A stretch of 16,650 nt of DNA from DATKEG01 sp035544515 (GCA_035544515.1 DATKEG010000235.1:1-16650), one strand, 5' to 3'; positions 1 to 7,032 are shown, counted from the first letter of the stretch. Program-made: numbers and translations. Notes: a model not told the origin generated them from the letters alone.

Positions 1-98
1 AGCCGAACGAGCGGCGCGACTCGACCGCCCAGGGCCGTCGCGGGCGGCAGCGCCCACGATCGGGGCCTGTGGTTTGGCGGCTTCCGTGTCGTGCTCAC
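1..98 (-). CDS. Possible partial gene start, unrecognised
   Basis: A GTG codon overlaps the TGA stop of the upstream pterin-synthase gene as GTGA, and the frame stays open to the window edge (about 32 codons, beginning MSTTRKPPNHRPRSW). The overlap resembles translational coupling and is the only argument that this is a gene. The peptide is proline- and arginine-rich, matches no family I recognise, and in DNA this GC-rich a 32-codon open frame is weak evidence. The alternative is that this stretch is simply untranslated sequence downstream of the last gene of the leftward operon. Confidence 0.22.
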   Translation of the reverse strand, partial: MSTTRKPPNHRPRSWALPPATALGGRVAPLVR

Positions 99-463
99 TC
101 GTAGTAGGTCGCGCTGCAGCCGGGGGCTTCCCAGACCTGCACGCGGCGCAACAGGCGGCCTTCCTCCCCGAGGCCCTTGCGGACCTCCTGGAAGAAGTAG
201 CGGGCGACCGCCTCCGCCGAGGTGCTCTGGCCGGCGAAGGCCGGATGCTCGTTCATGTCCTTGTAGTGGAAGCGCGCGGCGACCTCGCCCAGCGTGTGCT
301 TCAGCCGCTCGAAGTCGATCACCACGCCGATGCGGTCGAGGCGGTCTCCCGCCGCCACCGCCTCCACGCGCCAGTCGTGCCCGTGCTGCGGCTCGATGGG
401 CCGTCCGTTCTCGGTCAGGCGGTGCGTGGCGCAGAACGTCGTCTGGTAGGACACCTCGAACAC
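95..463 (-). CDS. 6-pyruvoyl-tetrahydropterin synthase/QueD family protein, ExxHGH (PTPS-III-like) type
   Basis: The 122-residue product belongs to the tunnelling-fold PTPS/QueD family, whose members convert 7,8-dihydroneopterin triphosphate to pterins or to the queuosine precursor carboxytetrahydropterin. Visible signatures are the N-terminal FEVSYQTTFCATHRL (QueD begins similarly, with the first zinc-ligand His), the zinc motif HGHDW, VVIDFERLK, and a C-terminal WEAPGCSATYY with the conserved Glu. Where QueD has CxxxHGH, this protein has IEPQHGH. The catalytic Cys is therefore missing and a Glu sits three residues before HGH, as in PTPS-III enzymes reported to replace dihydroneopterin aldolase (FolB) in folate synthesis. 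The usual LDHxxLN segment reads FHYKDMN, so the Asp-His pair is also altered. I chose the GTG at 463 because it gives the family's normal length and N-terminus; no Shine-Dalgarno is visible. A GTG at 583 would overlap the previous gene by 49 bases. The gene lies 71 bases after the dehydratase small subunit and is probably co-transcribed with it. Confidence 0.85.
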   Translation of the reverse strand: MFEVSYQTTFCATHRLTENGRPIEPQHGHDWRVEAVAAGDRLDRIGVVIDFERLKHTLGEVAARFHYKDMNEHPAFAGQSTSAEAVARYFFQEVRKGLGEEGRLLRRVQVWEAPGCSATYYE

Positions 464-534
464 ACGGGTAATGTAGCTCAGAACGAGATGGTGAACGGCG
501 TCGGACCGCCCGGGGGCGCCTGAGCGCCGAGCGG

Positions 535-906
535 CTACGGCTCGGCGGCCACGGCCTCCCGGAGGAAGGCCGCCGTCAGACACGCCCCGTGAGCCTCCTC
601 GATCTCCCGCGCGAGCGCTTCGAGCGCGGCGCGCCGCTCGCCCCGCCGGAGGGCCTCGTAGATCTCCAGGATCTTCGCGTCGGGCAGGCGGGTCAGCTCG
701 GCCGCGCGCTCCAGGTTCCGGGCCAGCGCCGCAAAGCCGGCCTCCTCGGCGATCCGGGCCTGTTGGCGCAGGGTCTCCTCGTGGATGCCCAGATCGCCGG
801 TGGCGAGTCGGCCCGCCTCCAGCTGCTCCCGCGTGATGTCCTCGATCGGCCGGCCGCTGGGCAGCGTGATCCGGGAGCGGGCCTCACGATAGAGGGGATA
901 CCTCAC
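535..906 (-). CDS. B12-dependent diol/glycerol dehydratase, small (gamma) subunit
   Basis: The 123-residue protein matches the core of PduE/DhaB small subunits: YPL near the N-terminus, PSGRPIEDIT, the ETLRQQARIAEEAGF segment, LERAAELTRLPDAKILEIYEALR, and TAAFLREA close to the end. The small subunit packs against the large subunit's barrel in the (alpha-beta-gamma)2 enzyme. Klebsiella/Salmonella PduE is about 173 residues. This protein lacks roughly 40 N-terminal residues, the extension associated with low solubility and microcompartment association, and is also shorter at the C-terminus. It starts with GTG, and the GTGA overlaps the stop of the fused large/medium gene by four bases. AAAGG and GGGAG lie upstream, so translation is very probably coupled and gives matched subunit amounts. 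Confidence 0.93.
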   Translation of the reverse strand: MRYPLYREARSRITLPSGRPIEDITREQLEAGRLATGDLGIHEETLRQQARIAEEAGFAALARNLERAAELTRLPDAKILEIYEALRRGERRAALEALAREIEEAHGACLTAAFLREAVAAEP

Positions 907-3194
907 GCTCCCTGCCTTTCGGAACCTGCGTCGGCCTTCGCGGCGACGACGACGTCACGCAGGGACAGCTCGACCGGCAGGGCTCCCGGCGTCGCGGCTT
1001 CGACCTCTACGCGGTGCAGCAGGGTCGACTGCACGATGTGCTTGAGGCGGGCCATGTTGTCGATGCGCACGGGGACGGGCTCCGTGGACTTTCCGAGCGC
1101 GTAGCGGGCCGCGTTGCGCCCCAGCGACCGGTACGAATCGCCGGTGAGGTTCGGCGCGTGGCTCAGGAGCTCGAGGTTGTCGAGGGGTGAGAGGTCTCGC
1201 CGGTGGATCACCGCCGTTCCCCGCGACTGGATGCCGATCGCCACGCCCGAGCCCGACAGGCGGGCTGCCTCATGACCGATGAAGGCGCAGTCGGCCGTGT
1301 GCCGCACTCGAACCAGGCGGGCCGGAACCTGCTCCTGCCGGACGCCCTCGAGCACCCGCTCGACGACCTCGCGGTGGGACAGGCCTCCCAGCGTCGCGCC
1401 CAGCCGCCCACCGAAGGCCGGCCCCACCGCCACCACGACCTCGGGCGCATCACCAGGTCGAGCGGCGTCGCCTTCGTCGAAGATGTCCGGCGGTTCGCCG
1501 ACGCGGCCGAGCGCGCGCGGGTCCACGGCGAACGGCACGTCCTCGAGCTGCCGGCGTCTCTCGCCCTCGACGCGCCCGCCCGTGCCGGGGCCGCTGTAGA
1601 CATGGGGGTCGTTGACGGCGCTCACGGCCACGAGGTCAACGCCGTCCTCCACCAGGATCCCCGCGGGCTGGAGGTAGTCGCCCGCCGCGCGCTGGCGGGT
1701 CAGGGCCAGGAGCGCCTCCGCCTCCCGCGCGAAGCCGGTCCGCGCCAGCGCGGCGGCCAGGTCGAGGACCGTGGCGGGTGATTCGAGGAACCGCCGCGCG
1801 GCTTCGACGTCGGCCGACCGGGAGCGCGGCGGGAGATCGCCGCTGTCGCGCGCATCGACGGCGGCGTCCACCTCCGCCTCGCCGATGGCGGGAAGACCCA
1901 TCTCCGTCCAGACGGCCTGCACCGCCGCGGCGGCGCGCCGCCGTACGCGGCGGACCTCGTCTTCGCCTTTCGGCGTGATGCCTCCGTCGAGGCCGAGGTC
2001 CCGCTGGACGAGCGTCCAGGCGTCGAGGTCGTTCGCGTCGAAGTTCCCCCCGCCGAAGAGGTTGTCCTGCCGCGGCATGACGCTGTAGCCGGAGGTCACG
2101 AAGTCCGTGCCCGGTATGAGCTGGAGCATGAGCTTGGCGGTCTTCCGCATCTCGCTGTGCGAGGCCATGGCGTCGTTGCCGCTGGCCACCTCGAGCCCGA
2201 CGCTGGCCGCGATCAGGTTCTCGGCGAGCACGCCGCGGATCCCGCCGGGCAGCGACAGCGGCAGGGCGATGCAACTGATGGCTCCGTTCTGTATCCCCTG
2301 GCTGCCCGCGCCCTTGACCAGGAGGATGCAGCGCGCCTCGAGGTACAACATCGAGCGCCCGCGGGCATGGCCGAGCAGGACCTCGGATCCCGAGCCGGAC
2401 GTGAAGCGCACCTTGACCCCGCGCGAGGCGTAGGCGGAGGCCAGGAAGGCCTTGGACCAGGGCGTGTCGTCCCCGTCCCGGAACGACTCCTCGTCGCCGT
2501 AGACCGAAAGCGTCTCCGCGTAGCTGACCAGGCCCTTCATGGCCAGGCGCAGGTTGACGCCCTCCTCGACCGCGGCCTGGGTGAGCACACCGGGGCGGCC
2601 CACCTGCGACCCGATCAGGATCGCAACGGCGTTGAGCGGGGCCATGCCGGCCACCCCCACCGTCGTCTCGACCTCGGCGAAGCCGCGCAGGCCCGCCTCG
2701 GCCGCGTCCGCGGCCAGGAGCGCGGGGTGATCGCGCAGGTTGGTGACGTGGGCCTGGTTGGCGATGCGGCTCCGCAGGCGCATCTTGCGGAGCGCGAGCA
2801 TCATCTCGAGGACGTCCAGCTCGGCCATGACCTCGACCAGCCGGGCCGGGGTCAAGCCGCCGAACAGCCGGCGCACCTCCGAGGCCGCGACGTCCGGATG
2901 GAAGAGGCGCCTGGCCATCGAAAGAGGAGGAACGGCCATCGCTTCCTCGGCCACGCGCGGGTCGATGGCGTGGCGCGCGATGAAGCGGTCGATGGAGTCA
3001 AAGGCCGCCTCGGCGCGCCCGTCCAGCTCCACCACGCGGCCGGACTCCACGCGGACGGAGGACGGGGGATCCGCGGGCCCGCGCATCAGGACGAGGCCCG
3101 CCTCGGGCCACTCGTGGATCGTGGTGTCCCTGCGGACCGGCTGCGCCTCGCGCTCCCGCGATCGGCGCGACCCTGTCGAGCGATCGTCCTTCAT
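903..3194 (-). CDS. B12-dependent diol/glycerol dehydratase, fused large + medium subunits
   Basis: The 763-residue protein joins the PduC/DhaB-like large subunit (about 1-557) to the medium subunit core (about 583-745). The family uses adenosylcobalamin radicals to turn 1,2-diols or glycerol into aldehydes plus water. All large-subunit active-site residues known from Klebsiella diol dehydratase are present at a constant offset of +6: Gln147 and His149 (ANQAHVTN), Glu176 (VETTVG), Glu227 (SYAETLSVYG), Gln302 (QGIQNG), Asp341 (SGNDAM) and Ser368 (TSGYS). The medium part shows VVVAVGPAFG, SGSGVAIGIQSRGTAVIH, LDNLELL and NAARYALG. The medium subunit's N-terminal extension is replaced by an acidic, proline-rich linker of about 25 residues. 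I prefer the ATG at 3194 because GAAGG lies six bases upstream; a GTG at 3248 in the same frame has a poorly spaced GGGAAAGG. No reactivating factor (DdrA/DdrB type) or shell protein is in the window. Substrate (glycerol, propanediol or ethylene glycol) cannot be decided. Confidence 0.95.
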   Translation of the reverse strand: MKDDRSTGSRRSREREAQPVRRDTTIHEWPEAGLVLMRGPADPPSSVRVESGRVVELDGRAEAAFDSIDRFIARHAIDPRVAEEAMAVPPLSMARRLFHPDVAASEVRRLFGGLTPARLVEVMAELDVLEMMLALRKMRLRSRIANQAHVTNLRDHPALLAADAAEAGLRGFAEVETTVGVAGMAPLNAVAILIGSQVGRPGVLTQAAVEEGVNLRLAMKGLVSYAETLSVYGDEESFRDGDDTPWSKAFLASAYASRGVKVRFTSGSGSEVLLGHARGRSMLYLEARCILLVKGAGSQGIQNGAISCIALPLSLPGGIRGVLAENLIAASVGLEVASGNDAMASHSEMRKTAKLMLQLIPGTDFVTSGYSVMPRQDNLFGGGNFDANDLDAWTLVQRDLGLDGGITPKGEDEVRRVRRRAAAAVQAVWTEMGLPAIGEAEVDAAVDARDSGDLPPRSRSADVEAARRFLESPATVLDLAAALARTGFAREAEALLALTRQRAAGDYLQPAGILVEDGVDLVAVSAVNDPHVYSGPGTGGRVEGERRRQLEDVPFAVDPRALGRVGEPPDIFDEGDAARPGDAPEVVVAVGPAFGGRLGATLGGLSHREVVERVLEGVRQEQVPARLVRVRHTADCAFIGHEAARLSGSGVAIGIQSRGTAVIHRRDLSPLDNLELLSHAPNLTGDSYRSLGRNAARYALGKSTEPVPVRIDNMARLKHIVQSTLLHRVEVEAATPGALPVELSLRDVVVAAKADAGSERQGA

Positions 3195-3200
3195 GGCTTG

Positions 3201-3205
3201 CCTTC
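3201..3205 (-). promoter_or_regulatory. Ribosome binding site deciding the dehydratase start
   Basis: Read on the minus strand this is GAAGG, six bases before the ATG at 3194. It supports that start over the in-frame GTG 54 bases upstream. Confidence 0.6.
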
Positions 3206-3280
3206 GAGGATGACTCGAGCCGTTGCCGGCTGCCGGTGAGCTTGCCACCCTTTCCCGAGAGCATCAAACGCCACGAGCAC

Positions 3281-3343
3281 GGCTCGCTCTACCCGGCCCT
3301 GCACCGCTTGGAGCGGAAGGGCTGGCTTTCGGCGAATTGGGAT
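3281..3343 (+). pseudogene. Remnant of a PadR-family transcriptional regulator
   Basis: Twenty-one codons translate as GSLYPALHRLERKGWLSANW followed by D. This is the recognition-helix and start of the wing of PadR winged-helix repressors (typical text: GSLYPALHRLE.KGW). The preceding codons (KRHEH) and the following ones (PRSRLRPDEHAG) do not continue the domain, and a PadR protein is about 100 residues or more, so only a relic remains. It lies inside the 196-base gap between the divergent dehydratase and TctC-TctB genes. Apart from this relic and the dehydratase ribosome binding site I see no convincing promoter in that gap, although both leftward and rightward promoters should be there. 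Confidence 0.6.
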
Positions 3344-3390
3344 CCGCGTTCTCGCTTGCGCCCGGACGAACACGCGGGTACAACCCGGCC

Positions 3391-4719
3391 ATGCGAACCG
3401 CGCTCATCGCCCTTCTCGCTCTCGCGCTCGGGTCGTGCGCACGCGAGGAGCGCTTCCCCGCGGCGCCCATCCTGATCGTGTGCCCCTGGTCGGCGGGCGG
3501 CGGCACCGACCGTGTCGCGCGACAGCTCGCCGTCCTCCTCGAGCAGGACCTGGGCGTTCCCGTCAACGTCGTCAACGCGACCGGAGGAGACGGCGTCACC
3601 GGGCACAGCCGCGGCGCGCTGGCCCGTCCGGACGGCTACTCCCTGACGCTCGTCACCAGCGAGATCGCGACGCTGCACTGGCGGGGCATGACCAGCATCT
3701 CCCACCGGGACTTCGCGCCGGTGGGCCTGGTCAATCGCGACGCGGGCGCTATCTTCGTCCGCGCCGACGCCCCCTGGCGGACGCTGTCCGACCTCGCGCA
3801 GGCCATCCGCGACGCTCCGGGGACGCTGCGCGCCTCGGGCACGGCCACGGCCGGCATCTGGCACCTCGGCCTGGCCGGCTGGCTCTCGACCGTGGGGATC
3901 AAGCCGACCGACGTGATCTGGGTCTCGATCGCGGGGTCCGCGCCGTCGCTGCAGGAGCTGATGGCGGGCGGCGTCGACCTCGTGTCGTGCAGCCTGCCGG
4001 AAGCGCAATCGCTCCTCGCCGCCGGGCGGATTCGCAGCCTGGGGGTGATGGCCGAGGGACGGGTGCCTCGGTTCCCGGACGTCCCCACGTTCCAGGAACA
4101 GGGGGTCGATTGGACGCTCGGGACCCTGCGCGGCCTGGCCGTGCCGCAGGACACGCCGCCCGCGCGCGTGCGCGTCCTCGCGGACGCGGTCCGGCGGGTC
4201 GTCGAGGGCGATGCCTACCGCTCCGCCCTGGCCGTCTCGGGATTCACGCCCGCCTACGAGGATCCCGTCCGCTTCGGCGCCTCGCTCGAGGAGATCGACC
4301 GGCGCCTGGGCGCGCTGCTCCTGAGCGACGCGTTCCGCGGGCTTGCGGTCAAGCGGTTCGGACCGATGTTCTTCCCGGCCGTGCTCGTCGGCGCGCTCGT
4401 GCTGGCGACGCTGGGCATCTTGCTGGCCGGCGACAGGTCCCTCCCCGCGACCGGCGCGGACGGCGCCCCTTCCGCCGCCTCTGCGGGCGCGGCGTGGCGG
4501 TTCACGGAGGTCCTCCTCTTCGTCGCCCTGTACGTCGCTCTCGCGGAGACCGCCGGGTTCATCCTGACCGCCGCCGCGTTGCTGCTCGCGCACCTGCTGC
4601 GGCTGGGCACGCGGCCGGCGGTCGCCGTTCCCCTGGCCCTGACGCTGGCTCCCGCCGCCTACCACGTCTTCGCCGTGGTCCTGCGCGTCCCCCTGCCGGC
4701 CGGCATGCTGGGCTGGTGA
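3391..4719 (+). CDS. TctC-like solute-binding protein fused to TctB-like membrane domain
   Basis: The 442-residue protein carries two parts of a tripartite tricarboxylate transporter. Residues 1-16 (MRTALIALLALALGSC) form a lipoprotein-type signal with a lipobox ending at Cys16. Residues about 25-317 are a TctC/Bug-family binding protein: PILIVCPWSAGGGTDRVAR with the ligand-contacting Asp, NATGGDGVTG, ARPDGYSL, and AGRIRSLGVMAEGR with FPDVPTFQEQG. From about residue 321 (KRFGPMFFPAVL) the chain becomes TctB-like, with hydrophobic stretches near 326-346, 371-403 and 410-438 and the terminal VPLPAGML. The usual first TctB helix is absent, so the exported binding domain runs straight into the normally periplasmic GPxFFP segment. 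ATG at 3391 is preferred because it places the signal at the N-terminus; its ribosome binding site is weak. The TctA gene follows after one base. The ligand is probably a small carboxylate, not identifiable here. Confidence 0.9.
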   Translation: MRTALIALLALALGSCAREERFPAAPILIVCPWSAGGGTDRVARQLAVLLEQDLGVPVNVVNATGGDGVTGHSRGALARPDGYSLTLVTSEIATLHWRGMTSISHRDFAPVGLVNRDAGAIFVRADAPWRTLSDLAQAIRDAPGTLRASGTATAGIWHLGLAGWLSTVGIKPTDVIWVSIAGSAPSLQELMAGGVDLVSCSLPEAQSLLAAGRIRSLGVMAEGRVPRFPDVPTFQEQGVDWTLGTLRGLAVPQDTPPARVRVLADAVRRVVEGDAYRSALAVSGFTPAYEDPVRFGASLEEIDRRLGALLLSDAFRGLAVKRFGPMFFPAVLVGALVLATLGILLAGDRSLPATGADGAPSAASAGAAWRFTEVLLFVALYVALAETAGFILTAAALLLAHLLRLGTRPAVAVPLALTLAPAAYHVFAVVLRVPLPAGMLGW

Positions 4720-4720
4720 C

Positions 4721-6256
4721 GTGATCGAATCGATCGCGCCCGCGCTCGGCCTGGTCCTGGATCCCACCGTCCTCGTGGTGATCGCGGCCGCCGCTCTCTA
4801 CGGCATGATGTTCGGCTCCATCCCGGGCCTCTCCGCGACGATGGCCGTCGCCCTCGTCGTTCCCATGACGTACTTCCTGTCTCCGATGGCCGCCCTGGCC
4901 GCGATCGTCACCCTCGAGGCCTGCGCCATCTCGGCGGGCGACATCCCGAGCGCGCTCGTCCGCATCCCGGGCACGCCGGCGTCGGCCGCCTACGCGGAGG
5001 ACCTCTACCAGCTCGCGCGGCGCGGTCAATACGAGCGGGCGCTTGGCACCTGCATCGTGTTCAGCGTGATCGGCGGCCTGTTCGGCGTGGCCGTGCTCGC
5101 CCTGTTCGCGCGGCCGTTCGCCTCGGTGGCCACCTGGTTCACCGTCGCGGAGTACTTCTGGCTCTACGTCCTGGGCCTCGGCTGCGCGGTGGTCGTCTCG
5201 CGAGGCTCCGCCTGGAAGGGCGCCTTCGCCCTCTTCCTGGGCCTCCTCCTCTCGACCGTGGGGCTCAGCGCCGTGCACACCGAGGCGCGCTTCACCTTCG
5301 GGCGGCCGGAGCTCTACCAGGGCATCAGCTTCATCCCCGCCCTGGTGGGCCTGTTCGGGATGTCCGAGGTGCTGCGCAACCTGCGCACGCTGGGGAGGGC
5401 GGAGCCCGTCCCGCTGGCCGTGGCCGTGGCCGTGCCGGCAAGGCGTTCGTCATGGGACGCGGTCCGCGCCGTGTTCGGAGGAACGTTCGACCTCTTCCTC
5501 CGCAGGCCCTGGCAGACGCTGCAAGCCAGCACGATCGGAACGATCGTCGGCATCCTCCCCGGCGCGGGCGCCGACATCGCCGCCTGGGTGTCCTACGGCG
5601 TCTCGAAGCGCACGGCGGCGAACCCCGAGGAATACGGGCGCGGCTCCCTCGAAGCCGTCGCCGACTCCGGCGCCGCCAACAACTCGGCCCTGGCCGGCGC
5701 GTGGGTGCCGGCGCTGACCCTGGGGATCCCCGGGGACTCGATCACTGCCATCGTCCTCGGCGTGATGATGATGAAGAACCTGCAGCCGGGACCGGAGATC
5801 TTCGCCAAGCAGGCCGTCCTCGTCCACGGGCTGTTCATCGTGTTCGTGCTCGCCAACCTGGTGCTGCTCCCCGCGGGATACCTGGCCATCCGCGCCAGCG
5901 GTCTTCTCCTGCGCGTGCCGCGCCGCACGCTGTTGCCCATCATCGTCCTGTTCTGCGTGCTCGGGTCGTATGCGATCGGGGGCAGCTACTTCGACGTCGG
6001 TGTCATGCTCGCCATGGGCCTGCTCGGGTTCCTGCTCGAGCGCAGGCAGGTGCCGGTGGGCCCGGTCGTGCTCGGGATCATCCTGGGAGGGCCGCTCGAG
6101 GAGCGGTTCATCCAGGCCATGACCGCGTCCGGCGGATCCCCGTCGGTGTTCTTCGCGCGGCCGTCCGCGGCGGTGCTGGGCGTCGTGGCCATCGGCGTCT
6201 GGCTGCTGCCGGCCCTCGGCGCCTGGCGCGCGCGGCGGCGCGCCGTCCCGTCCTGA
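4721..6256 (+). CDS. Tripartite tricarboxylate transporter large permease, TctA family
   Basis: The 511-residue, strongly hydrophobic protein is the large (about 11-12 helix) channel subunit of a TTT secondary transporter, moving carboxylates across the inner membrane with cation symport. Family signatures are GMMFGSIPGLSAT (28-40), RIPGTPASAAYAEDLYQLARRG (from 81), the second-half repeat GTIVGILPGAGADIAAWVSYG, and LGIPGDSITAIVLGVMMMK. Length is normal for TctA (about 500). Translation starts at a GTG one base after the stop of the TctC-TctB fusion, so the two are certainly co-transcribed and probably translationally coupled. No separate tctB gene exists here; the upstream fusion supplies that function. 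The hydroxypyruvate-isomerase-like gene starts nine bases downstream. Confidence 0.95.
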   Translation: MIESIAPALGLVLDPTVLVVIAAAALYGMMFGSIPGLSATMAVALVVPMTYFLSPMAALAAIVTLEACAISAGDIPSALVRIPGTPASAAYAEDLYQLARRGQYERALGTCIVFSVIGGLFGVAVLALFARPFASVATWFTVAEYFWLYVLGLGCAVVVSRGSAWKGAFALFLGLLLSTVGLSAVHTEARFTFGRPELYQGISFIPALVGLFGMSEVLRNLRTLGRAEPVPLAVAVAVPARRSSWDAVRAVFGGTFDLFLRRPWQTLQASTIGTIVGILPGAGADIAAWVSYGVSKRTAANPEEYGRGSLEAVADSGAANNSALAGAWVPALTLGIPGDSITAIVLGVMMMKNLQPGPEIFAKQAVLVHGLFIVFVLANLVLLPAGYLAIRASGLLLRVPRRTLLPIIVLFCVLGSYAIGGSYFDVGVMLAMGLLGFLLERRQVPVGPVVLGIILGGPLEERFIQAMTASGGSPSVFFARPSAAVLGVVAIGVWLLPALGAWRARRRAVPS

Positions 6257-6265
6257 TCCTCCACC

Positions 6266-7027
6266 ATGCCCCGGCTCGCGGCGAGCGTCGAGATGATGTT
6301 CCGGGAGGCCGCCCTGCTCGACCGCTTCGAGCGGGCGGCGGCGGCCGGCTTCCGCGGTGTCGAGATCCAGTCGCCGTACGGGGAGGCGAAGGAAGCCGTC
6401 GCCGAGCGGGTGCGGCGGCACGGCCTCACGGCCGTGCTGATGAACGTCCTTCCCGGCGTGGCCGCCATCCCGGGCCGGGAGGCCGAGTTTCGGGACGCGC
6501 TGACGCGCGCGCTCGCCTACGCGGAGGCGGCCGGTTGCTCCCGGCTGCACTGCCTGGCGGGGCGGACGGACGACCCGAAGGCCGAGGCGACCTTCGTCGC
6601 GAACCTGAAGTGGGCTTCCGAAAGGGCGCGGCCGGCCGGGGTGCGGCTGCTCCTCGAGCCGCTCAACACGCGGGACAACCCCGGATACTTCCTGACGGGC
6701 ACGGCCCAGGCCCGCCGCATCCTCGACCAGGTCGGGAGCGACAACGTCCTCCTGCAATACGACTGCTATCACATGCAGATCATGGAGGGTGATCTCGCCG
6801 GGGCCATCAAGAACCACATCGACGTCATCGGCCATGTCCAGATCGCGGGTGTGCCCGGCCGGCACGAGCCCGACCAGGCGCAGGAGGTCGACTACACGTC
6901 TCTACTGGCGCTGATCGACAGCCTGGGCTACGAGGGCTGGGTCGGGTGCGAGTACCACCCGCGGAAGGGCACGGTCGAAGGGCTCGCCTGGGCGCGGCCG
7001 TACGGCATCCGCGACGGCCGCCCCTGA
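6266..7027 (+). CDS. Hydroxypyruvate isomerase-like TIM-barrel sugar isomerase (Hyi/OtnI family)
   Basis: The 253-residue cytoplasmic enzyme resembles E. coli Hyi (258 residues), which interconverts hydroxypyruvate and tartronate semialdehyde, and the related 2-oxo-tetronate isomerase OtnI. It shares RFERAAAAGFRGVEIQSPYG, IPGREAEFRDAL, LLLEPLN with metal ligand Glu131, QYDCYHMQIMEGD with Asp166, GHVQIAGVPGRHEPD and VGCEYHP with Glu229. Compared with Hyi, a segment of about eight residues is missing where Hyi has NLPAGDWAAGERG; here the chain goes from LMNVLPGV directly to AAIPGR. Loss of this loop near the active site makes the exact substrate uncertain. It is the last gene of the transporter operon (nine bases after tctA), which suggests that it acts on the imported compound or its first product. 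Its stop lies only five bases from the stop of the convergent PPC-domain gene. Confidence 0.88.
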   Translation: MPRLAASVEMMFREAALLDRFERAAAAGFRGVEIQSPYGEAKEAVAERVRRHGLTAVLMNVLPGVAAIPGREAEFRDALTRALAYAEAAGCSRLHCLAGRTDDPKAEATFVANLKWASERARPAGVRLLLEPLNTRDNPGYFLTGTAQARRILDQVGSDNVLLQYDCYHMQIMEGDLAGAIKNHIDVIGHVQIAGVPGRHEPDQAQEVDYTSLLALIDSLGYEGWVGCEYHPRKGTVEGLAWARPYGIRDGRP

Positions 7028-7032
7028 GCCGT

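Noticed and set aside
25..47. Inverted repeat CCGCCC-N11-GGGCGG as a terminator
   Set aside because: The loop is long and no T-tract follows on either strand; such arms are common by chance in this composition.
464..583. GTG at 583 as start of the PTPS-like gene
   Set aside because: It would overlap the dehydratase small subunit by 49 bases and add 40 residues unlike any PTPS; the GTG at 463 gives the family's normal start.
2157..3239. 360-codon open frame on the plus strand
   Set aside because: It is antisense to the dehydratase gene, rich in His/Gly/Arg, with no domain.
3195..3248. GTG at 3248 as start of the dehydratase
   Set aside because: It adds 18 low-complexity residues not in the family, and the purine run upstream is too close; the ATG at 3194 has GAAGG at good spacing.
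3223..3390. TTG at 3223 as start of the TctC-TctB fusion
   Set aside because: It would place 56 non-family residues before the signal peptide; the ATG at 3391 puts the lipoprotein signal at the N-terminus.
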